Assembly: GCF_947179515.1 (NCBI RefSeq)
Contig: NC_067495.1
Location: 24,562,346 to 24,626,345, forward strand
Source: Apodemus sylvaticus
Taxonomy: Eukaryota > Chordata > Mammalia > Rodentia > Muridae
Reading direction: 5' to 3'
Length of the DNA stretch: 64,000 nucleotides
In this document: piece after piece, positions 22,745 to 34,695 of the stretch
Position numbering within the stretch: position 1 is the stretch's first letter
Layout: each line of letters opens with the position of its first letter
Made by a program: the position numbers and the translations under genes
The notes under the pieces: generated by a model
Database searches by the model: none
What the model saw: the letters and a program-made list of their open reading frames with translations, nothing else
Told to the model about the DNA's origin: nothing

Positions 22745-24539
22745 TTACATTCCATGTGTATTCTTTTGTGATTGGGTTACCTCACTTAGGATGATATTTT
22801 CCAGATCAAACCATTTGCCTAAAAATTTTGTGAATTCATTGTTTCTGATTGCTGAGTAGTATTCCATTGTGTAAATATACCACATTTTCTGTATCCATTC
22901 CTCCTTTGAGGGGCATCTGGGTTCTTTCCAGCTTCTGGCTATTATAAATAAGGCTGCTATGAACATAATGGAGCATGTGTCTTTATTGCATGCCGGGGAA
23001 TCCTTTGGGTATATGCCCAGGAGAGGTATAGCAGGGTCCTCTGGAAGTCTCATGTCCAGTTTTCTGAGGAACCTCCAGACTGATTTCCACAGTGGTTGTA
23101 CCATCTTACAGCCCCACCAGCAGTGGAGGAGTGTTCCTCTTTCTCCACATCCTCGCCAACACCTGCTGTCTCCTGAGCTTTTGACCTTAGCCATTCTGAC
23201 TGGTATAAGGTGAAATCTCAGGGTTGTTTTGATCTGCATTTCCCTAATGACTAATGATGTTGAGCACTTCTTAAGGTGCCTCTCGGCCATCCAAATTTCT
23301 TCAGGTGAAAATTCTTTGTTAAGATCTGTACCCCATTTTTAAATAGGGTTATTTGGTTCCCTGGGGGTCTAACTTCTTGAGTTCTTTGTATATATTGGAT
23401 ATTAGCCCTCTATCAGATGTGGGGTTGGTGAATATCCTTTCCCAATTTGATGGTTGCCATTTTGTCCTTTTAACAGTGTCCTTTGCCTTACAGAAACTTT
23501 GTAATTTTATGAGGTCTCATTTGTCAATTCTTGATCTTAAAGCATAAGCTATTGGTGATCTGTTCAGGAACTTTTCCCCTGTGCCCATGTCCTCAAGGGT
23601 CTTCCACAGTTTCTTTTCTATTCGTTTCAGTGTGTCTGGTTTTACATGGAGGTCCTTGATCCACTTGGAGTGAAGTTTAGTACATGGAGATAAGAATGGA
23701 TCAATGCGCATTCTTCTGCATGCTGACCTCCAATTGATCCAGCACCATTTGTTAAAAAGGCTATCTTTTTTCCACTGGATGTTTTTGGCTCCTTTGTCGA
23801 AGATCAAGTGACCATAGGTGTGTGGATTCATTTCTGGATCTTCAATTCTATTCCATTGGTCCACTTGTCTGTCACTGTGCCAATACCATGCAGTTTTTAA
23901 CACTATTGCTCTGTAGTATTGCTTGAAGTCAGGGATACTGATTCCCCCAGAATTTCTTTTGTTGTTGAGAATAGTTTTACCTATCCTGGGTTTCTTGTTA
24001 TTCCAGATGAATTTGAGAATTGCTTTTTCTAACTCTGTGAAGAACTGAGTTGGGATTTTCATGGGAATTGCATTGATTCTGTAGATCGCTTTTGGCAAGA
24101 TGGCCATTTTAACTATATTAATCCTGCCAATCCACAAGCATGGCAGATTTTTCCATTTTCTGAGGTCTTCTTCGATTTCCTTCTTCAGAGACCTGAAGTT
24201 CTTTTCATATAGATCTTTCACTTGTTTGGTTAGAGTCACACCAAGATACTTTATATTGTTTGTGGCTATTTTGAAGGGTGTCGTTTCCCTAACTTCTTTC
24301 TCAGCCTGCTTATCCTTTGAGTATAGGAAGGCAACTGATTTGCTTGAGTTGATTTTATAACCAGCCATTTTGCTGAAGTTGTTTATCAGCTGTAGGAGTT
24401 CTCTGGTGGAGGTTTTCGGGTCACTTAAGTAGACTATCATGTCATCTGCAAATAGTGATAATTTGACTTCTTCCTTTCCAATTTGTATCCCCTTGATCTC
24501 CTTATGTTGGGGGCACAGAGACAGTATCCAGATTAACAA
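22745..24539 (-). pseudogene. L1 ORF2 C-terminal half (antisense segment), inactivated
   Basis: Two open stretches (22745-23290 and 23517-24539) in different frames encode the end of the reverse transcriptase, including the FADD catalytic motif at about 24441-24452, and the C-terminal Cys-rich region (SRCWRGCGERGTLLHCWWGC). ORF2p is the L1 endonuclease/reverse transcriptase. The copy lacks its 5' part in this orientation and has at least one frame break, so it is dead. Confidence 0.9.
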
Positions 24540-25430
24540 ACTTAGAAATGAAAAGGGAGGTATAACAACAGAAACTGAGGAAATTCAAAAAATCATTAGA
24601 TCCTACTACAAAAACCTATACTCAACACAACTGGAGAATCTGGAGGAAATGGACAGTTTCCTAGACAGATATCCGACACCAAAACTAAATCAGGATCAAA
24701 TAGATCAACTAAACAGTCCCATAACACCTGAAGAAATAAAAAGGGTCATAGAAAGTCTCCCAACCATAAAAAGCACGGGACCATATGGCTTCAGTGCAGA
24801 GTTCTATCAGACCTTCATAGAAGACCTAACACCAATACTCTTCAAATTATTCCACAAAATAGAAACAGAAGGAACTCTACCCAGCTCGTTCTATGAAGCC
24901 ACAATTATGCTGATACCAAATCCACACAAAGATCCAACAAAGAAAGAGAACTTCAGGCCAATTTCTCTTATGAATATTGATGCAAAAATACTTAATAAAA
25001 TTCTTGCCAACCGAATCCAAGAACACATCAAAACGATCATCCACCATGATCAAGTAGGCTTCATCCCAGGGATGCAGGGATGGTTCAATATAAGGAAATC
25101 CATCAATGCAATCCACTACATAAACAAACTCAAAGAAAAAAATCATATGATCATCTCATTAGATGCAGAAAAAGCATTTGACAAGATCCAGCATCCTTTC
25201 ATGCTAAAAGTATTGGAAAGTACAGGAATTCAAGGCCCATACCTAAACATCGTTAAAGCAATATACAGCAAACCGGTAGCCAATATCAAACTAAATGGAG
25301 AGAAACTTGAAGCAATCCCACTAAAATCAGGGACTAGACAAGGCTGTCCTCTCTCTCCATATCTTTTCAATATAGTACTTGAAGTTCTAGCTAGAGCAAT
25401 TAGACAACATAAGGAGATCAAGGGAATAGA
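24510..25430 (+). pseudogene. L1 ORF2 reverse-transcriptase fragment (inverted segment)
   Basis: Open in one frame and reads as the region before the catalytic FADD: landmarks are NFRPISLMNIDAKILNKILA, QVGFIPGMQGWFNIRKSINA and LKSGTRQGCPLSPYLFNIVL. The upstream codons of the 349-codon frame (24439 to about 24510) are antisense ORF2 read backward and do not belong. The segment is the 5' piece of the same insertion, inverted. Confidence 0.9.
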
Positions 25431-25439
25431 TTATTTCTA

Positions 25440-25860
25440 TCACATAATTTCACAAAAGTTTACGGATGAGTTTGGTTTGTTCATGTGAAGGCAGAGGGAG
25501 GGTTATTCACTAAAAATGAATACAGTTCAATGGTGGCATATGCAAGGCATCAGGTCCAACTCTCAGTGCTGCTAAGCAAAGAAAGAAATAACTAATTGAA
25601 ACTTATCAATGGGGAAATTACTAAACCATTGTACCGGAATGTTAAATTCAAACTTCCATCAAGCCCACCAAATAGTGCCCTTGCTTGTGTCTGCAGCTGC
25701 TTTTGGACTCTGATTGTCAGCTAGTCCATGAAGCTGCGTGACTTACAGAATCTAAAATGCTCTTTGTAGAAGCAGTTTTCCAGTCTGGGGTTTATGGAAA
25801 TCAAGGAGATGCAAAGCTAAAGGTCACAAACAGTTTAATGTCTTGTGGTCCTTGATGACT
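25440..25860. other. Tlr7: Unique intronic sequence
   Basis: Nothing recognised apart from scattered short open frames. Confidence 0.5.
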
Positions 25861-25869
25861 ATAATATAT

Positions 25870-25911
<42 letters not shown>

Positions 25912-25950
25912 GTACATGTATACACAAATGTGTATATATATACAATTGAG
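25861..25950 (+). repeat. (TA)n/(TACA)n microsatellite
   Basis: Alternating TA with TACATA and CACA interruptions; self-complementary and able to form a hairpin. Confidence 0.93.
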
Positions 25951-26862
25951 GAAGACCTATTTTCTTAAGAAGAATGTATATTATTTTATTTTTAATTTCA
26001 AAACTGAAGCTGAAATGGTAGAAAGTCTGGTTTTTTTTTCTTTTAATAATTTGCTTTTTAAAAAGTGGGTTACATCCTTGGCCTTGCACTTCCCCTTTTG
26101 TAATGTAGCAGGAGTTTGGTACCCAGGGACTCTACATGTTGCCACAATAGCATATGATCATAAATATTTCGCAATTTGTGAAACGAAGTTCTTTTGTCAT
26201 AAATCTATTAAGGAAATTTGTAGTAAAGAGCAACTTCCATATTCACAGCCCTTGGGCTATCCCTAGAGTGATGCACTTATGACAGGCCACATTAACATAC
26301 CGTTCAGTGTTATCAGTTTAGCAAAGGTCCAGTTGAAGTTCAAGGGCTTCCAGTAAGGTCTACTCACTCCTCCCATCTCCCATGTGCCTCTAGGCTCCTC
26401 TCCATCCAGGCTGATCACCTCTGGATCGCCCAGGCCCATCTAGCCCCATGTTCCCCAGCAAGATATAATTTCCCTGGAAATTCCTTCACTGAACTCCCTC
26501 CCTCCTTCACTCCTTCCATCTCTTTCCTTGCTTTCTCCATGCTTCCCTGAATGAGAATTCCAACACCTGCTTTGGACACAGGCAGTTTGGATTTGTTCCA
26601 CGCTGGGAATTTGAAAGAAGGTTCGAGAAGTATCTGAGGGAGCCCCATATTCTGAAGGCTGGGACTTGGAGGATAGCCATTGTGCTGGCTTTTCATAAGT
26701 TGATTGAGTGGGTGGGTAAAAAAGTGAAAGGGGAGACCAAGAAAGAAAGGAGGGAGGGTGGGAAAGAAGGGGAAAGACAAAAAGAGAAGACTCATGAGCC
26801 TCAACATGGATCCTACTCTGTGATAGTTTCTGAAAATAATCACACCATCTAATCTATAAAGC

Positions 26863-26901
<39 letters not shown>

Positions 26902-27700
26902 CATGTATGTGTAATAAAGACTGGAATGAGGTTTATACAACACTAAGATGTCAGTTTGGGGCTGAGGTCCTTGGTGCTTCAAGTTGTTACAATATACCTC
27001 CTCCTCTGTTCAACACAGGGTCTGTTGGACAACTCTATGCTCTCTCCTTTTCTCCTCTCTCTCCAACTCCTGAGCATCTCATCTCCTATCATATCACTCT
27101 TAGCTAATTACCTTGCCTCTCATTTCACTAATAGACCAAAGCAATTAGAAGAGCATTTCCCTACATATCCCTTCTGTGTACCTATATAAAGCATCCTCAC
27201 CCATAGGTCCTGTCTGACTCTGGTCTATCACCTATCACTGAGCCATAGAATACCTCCAAATGTAAAGGCTTCAAGCAATGACAATTCTATACTACTTCCT
27301 GCCATAGGTCAGGAGTTGACTGGAAATGGTTGGGCAATTCTCACACTGACTTTCTTCAACAGTGATAGTCAGAGACTATGGATCAAGTCACTTGGGAGTC
27401 TTTACAGTTTTGGTTCCAAAGCACTTGGGGCTCCTCAGGTGTCTCTCACCTTTTGATCTCTGTAATATGGCAGTTGTAGAAGAGAAGGGCTTTTTACTAG
27501 ACTCCAGAGTGGGAATAAAAGGAGGGTAAGAAAGGGTGTGGGAAACAGAAAAAAAAAAAAACCTACGTCCATGACTTTGTTCTTCTTAACAGGAAACCCC
27601 TCTAAATGAGCTGCTATCTATGAGCTGCTCAATCCCTTTCCTTACATTCCTCTAGGAACGTTGAAGTCATTATACCTTCAAAGTACTCCTGGTAGCCAGT
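25951..27700. other. Tlr7: Unique or ancient intronic sequence
   Basis: Contains a (GA)n run at about 26866-26898. The 142-codon antisense frame at 26415-26843 has no recognisable domain. 27240-27460 has the look of an ancient repeat, but I could not name a family. Confidence 0.45.
26866..26898 (+). repeat. (GA)n microsatellite
   Basis: Uninterrupted GA array. Confidence 0.95.
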
Positions 27701-28230
27701 TCTCATTACTCCCATCACTGCCATCTTGGTCTTTTGCTTTCCCTTAACAGCCTCTCACTGGTCTCCATATTTGCCCATTTTCTCTTTATCTTCTGTTCTC
27801 CACACCACTCTACAAGATAAAGATCTGCTTGCAGTCATCTGGAAAGCATGCAGTGGCTCTGTATCACACTCACAAGAGCGACCAGCGTTCCAAGAATGGT
27901 GGGCACATAGCTGCATGCTTGGGCTTCCTCACTGACTTCATCTTCTATATTCCTTGTACTCCTCCTTTGGGCAGTGTGTGACTATTCTACAATGTCTCTC
28001 ATTGGATGCTTTCAGAAGGTGCTTCCCTCTGTCTGGAATGCTTTTCCTTTGAATACCCACATGGACACCCTCTTCTTTTTACAAATATTTATTTAAACGT
28101 TAAATTTCAATGTTACTTGTCTCGGTCACTATATTTATGGTCAAATCTCTACCACTACATTCCTGATCTCCTTTACTACAGCCCGTAACCATAAAACTTA
28201 CCATTTAACTTCCAGTATAACCTGGAACAG
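27700..28230 (+). mobile_element. Ancient L2 3' end, probable
   Basis: GCTTCCCTCTGTCTGGAATGC followed by TTTTCCTTTGAATACCCACATG, then AT-rich text with GTAACCATAAAACTTACC resembles the 3' region of L2 in sense orientation. Highly diverged, as expected for a mammal-wide element. Family call needs alignment. Confidence 0.5.
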
Positions 28231-28334
28231 GTGTATTTTTTTTGTGTGTGTCTAGCAAAACTCATCTCCAGAAGAGTAAAACTTTCTTGTCTTGACCACC
28301 ATTACATCCCAAGCACCAAAAAGAGCTCTTGGAG

Positions 28335-28563
28335 AGAATCAGTAAATGCTTGTTGCTTCAGGAGTCTGAGGCATGATGACCTCCAAAAGTCTGAGATCAG
28401 TCTGGACTATATAGTTATTTCCAAGCAAGTCTACACTACAGAGTGAGACCCTATCTCAAACAGTGACATGCAAAAAATATTGTCTATTTTTAAATTTCCT
28501 ACAGTTATTGTTGGGTTTTAATTGTTCCTCTGTAATAAAAACAACAACAACAACAACAACAAA
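28335..28563 (+). mobile_element. B1 SINE (diverged), then (CAA)n
   Basis: GAGTCTGAGGCATGATGACC, GACTATATAGTTATTTCC and AGAGTGAGACCCTATCTC follow B1 order. A (CAA)n array lies at about 28541-28563, separated by unique sequence. Confidence 0.65.
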
Positions 28564-28629
28564 AACCAATAACAACACATTCTGGTAAAGAAAATCCCAA
28601 AGTGTATGACATGAAATTATAAGTCTTCT

Positions 28630-28860
28630 TGACCCAGTTTCCATGGCTCAGCAGACCTAAAGGTTCTTGTTGAGCAAGCAGGACAACCTGAGTTCTACCC
28701 TGAGGATCCTTGTCAAGGGAGAAGGAGAGAGCTGACTCGAAAAAGCTGTTTTCTGACCACCACACATATACCACAGCATAGTATAAATACATGCACAGAG
28801 AGAAAGGGAGGAGAGGGCTGGAGAGGGAGAGAAAGAAAGAGGGGTGGGGGAGAAAAATAT
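28630..28860 (+). mobile_element. B4/B2-group SINE with purine-rich tail
   Basis: CAGGACAACCTGAGTTCTACC and GAGAGAGCTGACTCGAAAAAG, then TTCTGACCACCACACATATAC, and a GAGAGG-rich tail. Diverged. Confidence 0.6.
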
Positions 28861-29378
28861 CTTCATAGTAAAGGATACTTTTATACCACTGCTCAGAAAA
28901 ATTGATGTGACCTTTGATGTCTTCCACATTTTTCTCTGAAAATAAAATACATGTTCACCTATTTGTCACAAACTAAGCAAATGTCAGAGTCATTCTGATC
29001 CTACCTTTAAAATCTACTTAAAAAAAAAAAAAAGACAAGATCTCTGTAACTCTATCACAAGCTGCCTCCTCTGGCCTCAGGGTACTGAGGGCTGGAGTAT
29101 TTTTCTTACTTAATTTCAGATTTTTCAATAGCAATATCTGTACCTCTCCCACATGTTATTAAAAGAATATTTCGTACTCCATTACTAGTGGTTTCCTATT
29201 TTTAACAATTCTAACAAATAGATAGCTATTTATATTGTTCTTATAATATCAGAGCGGTCAATCAAACTAAGAAAAAAGTTTCCTATGTGGACATAGACTG
29301 CTTGATAAATTTTTTGAGGTTGCATTATTTCATAGACCCATGTAATCATTTAAGAAATTATTATGGTAGTTTAAAGTT

Positions 29379-29493
29379 TTCTTCCTTCCTTTCTTTTTTT
29401 CCTTCCTTCCTTCCTTCCTTCCTTCCTTCCTTCCTTCCTTCCTTCCCTCCCTCCCTCCCTCCCTCCCTCCCTCCCTCCCTCCCTCCCTCCCTC

Positions 29494-29591
<98 letters not shown>

Positions 29592-29628
29592 GCCTTCCTG
29601 CCTTCTTTCTTTCTTTTTTTCTTTCCTT
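29379..29628 (+). repeat. 250-bp tetranucleotide pyrimidine tract
   Basis: (CCTT)n about 29401-29446, (CCCT)n about 29446-29494, (CTTT)n about 29495-29590, with mixed edges. The plus strand is almost free of purines. The 119- and 103-residue FLSFF/KERKK frames are its translations. A degraded antisense SINE end follows (29630-29710). Confidence 0.97.
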
Positions 29629-29710
29629 TATAGTGTTGCAAAGTAAACTAACTCAGGCCCTTAAATATAACTAGGCATGTGCTCTACCACTGAGTGACAT
29701 CTACAGTCCC

Positions 29711-31038
29711 TGATTAGACTAGATAATCTTGAAATAGCAATTGCCTAAAGTTGCCCGAAGTCCTGGAGGGATGCAAACGCCACCCCCCTCCCCCAGCTGA
29801 GGATACTTACTGGCAAATAGGTTTCAATGAGCTCAAAAGTCCCAGAATAAGTACAATGGAGAATGATTGGTTGACTTCACATTCACAAGGTGTTAACTCC
29901 TGGGACAAATAAACATGAGTAGAAGTCTCACAGATCTGGAACTTGTCAGGAGACACAAACCATTTAACTTCTTCGAGATCCACCAGTTCCCAGTGACAAG
30001 TATCTCTTCCTCACACCTCAGACTACAGCCATGCCTGCTCAGGAGCAATGTTTGGAAGATAAAAATTTGTAAAGCATGAAGTTGGGTACAGTTTGGTAAC
30101 TGTGGCTTCCAGTCATATATCTATGCGCATGAACACTGAGTGGGAATATAATGGTGATCCGTAATAACGAGGATTTAGGTCTGAGTTCGAGGTTGAGTCC
30201 TACCACTGAAGCTATGCATCTGTTTTCTGTTCTCACCACTTTGACTAATTACTGCACCTCTGAACTGAATGCTTCCCACTGTAAACAAGCGTCTCGGACC
30301 TAAGTTGAGAGCAACAACTGTCTAAGAGTAGAAACAAAAACATTCATAAGGCAATTTGGAAGCATGACCATTTAGGAAAATAAAAATAGCATCTTCTACA
30401 CTAAGGATTACCCATTGAAGCCATGGGCTTTAGATCATGATTACAGTACCAGGCATGAAATTACCTCACATGGAGCTGGTCTCAATCCAATCAGAAAACA
30501 GTTATTGCATAACAGTTGTACTTGTGTATCTTACCTGGATGGTTGGTGTTGTGTCATATAGAATACAGTGCCAGGTCAAATCCTTGAGGTTTTTCTCCTA
30601 CAGCAACTGCGCACATTTAGGCAGCACTAAGTAGACAGTGGATTGTAAAAAATAAAAAAAAAAACCTCATAATGAAACCCATTATTATGGATCATTAATG
30701 TATGCTTTAAGAAAAAAAGGAAGGAAAGAAAGAAAATGGTTAGGCTTTGGGCAAGATAGCAATGAAGTCCTTTGCTTCCTACTTGGGTAGAGATGAGGAC
30801 CTGAGTCCTATTCTCCCTTCCAATGGTGTCTAGCAATGACTAGTTTACTAGTAGTGTTTGTTGGGTGATGACCTCATTAGAGATTCCTTCTAAGAAAGTG
30901 ATTTTGAATTTACAAATTCGTAAAATGGCTAAGGCAGCATTTGTAGGCAGAGGATGAAATTCTTAAGAAGGCATTTAAAATTTGTAATCTTTCCCTCGTC
31001 AACCCAGCCTCATCCAAAGCACAAGAATATGTTCTATA
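29711..31038. other. Tlr7: Unique intronic sequence
   Basis: No repeat family or exon recognised; only short A-runs near 30648-30664 and a few 60-70 codon chance frames. Confidence 0.5.
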
Positions 31039-31255
31039 TTTTTTTTGTTTTAATTTCTTTATGGTACCAAGGATTAAACCCAGGACCTCACCCATGCTAG
31101 GCAAGCTCTCCTCTAGATGCAGATCCACAGCTTTCTGCTTTATATTCTGTTTTGAGACAGGGCCTTGCTAAGTGTGGTTGGCTGGACTTGAACTTGCCAT
31201 CTTCCTACCTCTTCCTCCCAAGCAGTGGGCTTACAGCCCTGCACTACCTGACTTG
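31039..31255 (-). mobile_element. B4/RSINE-type SINE, antisense
   Basis: GGTACCAAGGATTAAACCCAG, GACCTCACCCATGCTAGGC, then GAGACAGGGCCTTGCTAAG and CCCAAGCAGTGGGCTTACAG: a tRNA-type half joined to a B1-type half, antisense. Confidence 0.75.
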
Positions 31256-31976
31256 AATATTTTTCTAGTACTTAGAAATTGTACTTATGGAAATGTTTCA
31301 CCCTCTTCTACCCCTAAACAATATTAAATAGAACAAGCCCAAGACATTAGAATACCAGGAAGTCATTGAATCCAAAAGGAAATTAACCAAAATTGCAAAC
31401 ATAAGCTGTACTGTTTGTTTACTGTGACTCCATGAGGCAACGTACAGGTGATGATTCATAACTGAATTTGCATCTTAGGTTGCAATGGCCTCTCAGTTCT
31501 GCACTTCTTCCTCAGGAAAACAAACACAGTTATGTGCTATTTCAACTTCAGTGTGAAGAGTTAGTGATGTTATCCAAATGGTATGTCTGCTTTAACAACT
31601 GGCACACGCTAAGAATAAAAGGCAGCCATTAGACAGAGCATGTGCATACACACACCAATGATTCATGGCTGCTCCACATGAATTCTGCATTTTCCATTTT
31701 AGCAAATGAGGTGATTTACTGAGAGAATAGAAACACCTGTGCAGAGAAAATTGCACATTTCCATTTTGACCATAATTACTTCAGTAATTAAGCATCCAAA
31801 TTTACCCAGCACATTTGCATGTGTAATTAGCTTTGATTCATTATCAAAGCCAGGCCTTTGTCATGGGGTACTACACCATTTTATAAATCAAATTACTGAA
31901 AGAAGCATATCTTTAGGCCCTCTCGGTTTCCCCCTCCCCATAACAAGGAAAACAAAATAATGTGAATGATTTGTAC

Positions 31977-31978
<2 letters not shown>
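31256..31978. other. Tlr7: Unique intronic sequence
   Basis: No repeat or exon recognised. Confidence 0.5.
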
Positions 31979-32016
<38 letters not shown>

Positions 32017-32045
32017 TACACAGACACACATGCACACACACACAG
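31979..32045 (+). repeat. (CA)n microsatellite
   Basis: CA array with ATACATAC and GACACACATG interruptions. Confidence 0.95.
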
Positions 32046-32879
32046 GGAGGGAGGAAGGAGGAGGGAGAGAGAGTTGGATTTACATTTTAAAATTGTGTTA
32101 ATTGAAATTAGCATATTTTTAAACTTTAAATAAGAACCTTCCAGTGTTTTTTAAAGAAGAAAGTTTTTAATAGGATAAAGGAATATTTTTCTATTTTCTA
32201 AACCATGCTTTCCAGACAATCTTTTGAATTCGGCAGCCTCGGGAAGGCATGTTTTCCCTTTACTAACAAATTTAGAAAGGCTCTGTCCAGACAGTGCATT
32301 TCTGGCCCTCAGCTGCTCGTTCAGAGCCCAACTTTCACACTGCGGTTCAAGTTCCTACTGGCAGGAGTCTCAGTGCAAACTTTGCAGGTATCTCCAAGTA
32401 TGAGGTTTGCAATGCAGCCTGCATGGGAAGGCAAGAGAAGTTTCAGATGCTTCATAATCTTCTAAGAGTCAGTTCTGCCTGAGCTCACCCACTGATCATA
32501 GGACATGGGAGCTGGAAACCTTCTTTTGGCTGTATCTGTTCCCAGATGGCACGGATGAACTCTGTGCTCTCACTGGAGACACAGCTAGAAGCAAGGATAA
32601 TAACAGAGTCTTAATGGAGATTCACTCTGTGACCTTCCCATGACACTTCTGAGCTACACATCAACTCCTTCACTTAGAGGCCCAACTCCTTCTTAGTCTC
32701 TCCTTGTACCCTTGATAGAATCTGATCTTCAATCTGTACAAACACAGACCAATAAATATTCCCTCCTGGAGAGAGAATGGGTTCATGACCCCTACCTCCT
32801 ACCCTGGGGATTGATAGGCACTTCGTAGACACTGGGGGAAGGAGAGATCTTTTCCTCAATGGTGAAGAGACTCTTTTTT
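32046..32879. other. Tlr7: Unique intronic sequence
   Basis: GA-rich at the left, then non-repetitive. 32205-32480 is less AT-rich than its neighbours, with a chance 86-codon frame; a conservation check would show whether it is an enhancer. Confidence 0.45.
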
Positions 32880-33856
32880 CTGATATATTTTTTATTTACA
32901 TTTCAAATGATTTCCCCTTTTCTGGCCATCTACTCCCCGAAAGTCACATAAGCCCCCTTCTCTCCCCCTGTTCTCCCACCCACTCCTTCCCACTTCCCTG
33001 GTCTGGTTTGCCCTATAATGCTACACTGAATCTTTCCAGAACCAGGGGCCACTCCTCTGTTCTTCTTGTACCTCATTTGAAGTGTGGATTATGTTTTGCA
33101 TATTCCAGTTTTCTAGGTTAATATCCACTTATTAGTGAGTGCATACCATGATTGATCTTTTGAGACTGGGTTACCTCACATAGTATGATGTTCTCCAGCT
33201 CCATACATTTGTCTAAGAATTTCATGAATTCATTGTTTCTAATGGCTAAATAATATTCCATTGTGTATATATACCACATTTTTTTTGCATCCATTCTTCT
33301 GTTGAGGGACACCTGGGTTCTTTCCAGATTCTGGCTACTACAAATAGCGCTGCTATGAACATAGTGGAGCACGTATCCTTATTACCTGCTGGGGAATCCT
33401 CTGGATATATGCCGAGGTGTGGTATAGCAGGATCCTCCGGAAGTGACATGCCCAGTTTTCTGAGGAACCTCCAGACTGATTTCCAGAGTGGTTGTACCAA
33501 TTTGCAACCCCACCAGCAGTAGAGGAGTGTTCCTCTTTCTCCACATCCTGGCCAACACCTGCTGTCTCCTGAGTTTTTAATCTTAGCCATTCTGACTGGT
33601 GTAAGGTGAAATCTCAGGGTTGTTTTGATTTGCACTTCCCTAATGACTAATGAAGTTGAGCATTTTTTAAGATGATTCTCAGCCACCCGAATTTCTTCGG
33701 GTGAAAATTCTTTGTTTAGCTCTGTACCCCATTTTTAATAGGGTTATTTGGCTTTCTGGGGTCTAACTTCTTGAGTTCTTGGTATATATTGGATATTAGT
33801 CCTCTATCTGATGTAGGGTTGGTGAAGATCTTTTCCCAATTTGTAGCTTGCCTATT
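32880..33856 (-). mobile_element. 5'-truncated L1, antisense
   Basis: Left edge has the reverse complement of a short A-rich tail and the L1 3' UTR (TTTCAAATGATTTCCCCTTT). ORF2 C-terminus runs antisense over about 33121-33850, with a frame break around 33250-33290 splitting it into open pieces. It ends at about the codons for NWEKIFTNP. No convincing target duplication. Confidence 0.88.
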
Positions 33857-34440
33857 GCCAACTCTCTTGCTAATAACCCCTTACCCAAGCTTTGTATGCA
33901 ACCCCAATGAAATGCATTGGGTCACCACCCCACACACAAAAAATCTGATGTTGAGGGCAAAAACTTTACTAGCTATGATAATAGAATATGGGGCTTCTGG
34001 AGGATTTTTTTTTTAGAAAGTTTAAGGCTTTGATTCCCTTAGCACATCTTTCCCTGTACTCAAATATGCAGCTGGGGATGGCATTGTAAAAATGGATTAT
34101 AGGTAAAGGCAAACAGAGTTTGGGGGCTTAAATATGTTTGTTCCCTGCCAATATAGTGAGAGAGGAATAGGAGAATAAGTAGCTAGGAGAGCGAGAGCTG
34201 GGCCTTGGTTACCCTGGGTCCCACCTTCTTTACCTTACAGCATGTTTGCTTTTTCACTTTCTTTCTCAAAAATGAATCCATTCCTTAGAATTGAGAGGTA
34301 TACATCATTTTGAAATCAGCCACATGATTAAATTTACAGGTTGTGCCAGAGATATGATTTCTTTTTATCCTTGCTGAACTTGAATTTAAATGTGCTTAGA
34401 GTTAATGCCATGCACAACTGAAGATTTTGTCTAGATTTAG
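33857..34440. other. Tlr7: Unique intronic sequence
   Basis: Nothing recognised. Confidence 0.5.
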
Positions 34441-34442
34441 TC

Positions 34443-34695
34443 TAGAGGTCTGCAGGTTATGACCCATAGGTTCAGCCAGTTTTTGTTATCACTGGACCTT
34501 GTAATTCTGATCTGTTATGTGCTACATGTTTCTTTGAGTACCTACATAGTTATAAGAATATTGTCAAGTATTTATTTTTGCATGTGTTCCTTTGAGACAA
34601 GGTCTTACACTATATACCCTAGGCTGATTCACAAGTCACAAAAAATTTGCTTTTATGTAAAAAATTTGCCAACTCCTGATCTATATCAATGTCTC
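34443..34695 (+). mobile_element. Possible hAT (Charlie/MER1-like) fossil
   Basis: The left end AGGTCTGCAGGTTATGACCC and right end AAAAATTTGCCAACTCCTG are imperfect inverted repeats resembling hAT ends of the CAGGGGTCGGCAAACT type. A short B1-like text (TTTGAGACAAGGTCTTACAC) sits inside. Family call tentative. Confidence 0.4.

Larger units (their letters stand above)
22448..25438 (-). mobile_element. L1 with 5' inversion (twin-primed), antisense to Tlr7
   Basis: Antisense 3' UTR and ORF2 3' half occupy 22462-24509; from about 24510 to 25430 the more 5' part of ORF2 is in sense orientation. The sense part ends at the residues HKEIKGI, and the antisense part begins at the same residues, with about 22 nt shared. 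This is the signature of twin priming. The element is flanked by AATACACTATTTCT (22448-22461) and AATAGATTATTTCT (25425-25438), a 14-bp target duplication with two changes. Frames are interrupted between 23290 and 23517. Confidence 0.92.

Noticed and set aside
24439..24509. N-terminal part of a 349-codon sense frame
   Set aside because: This part is the antisense of L1 ORF2; the genuine sense ORF2 fragment begins at about 24510 at the inversion junction.
26415..26843. 142-codon antisense frame
   Set aside because: Low-complexity start (FFPTLPPFFLG-type) from a GA-rich stretch and no recognisable domain.
29287..29646. 119- and 103-codon frames of FLSFF and KERKK repeats
   Set aside because: Direct translations of the tetranucleotide pyrimidine tract.
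32875..33870. Target duplication for the L1 at 32880-33856
   Set aside because: The best flanking match (ACTCTTTT versus ACTCTCTT) is imperfect and not adjacent to both ends.
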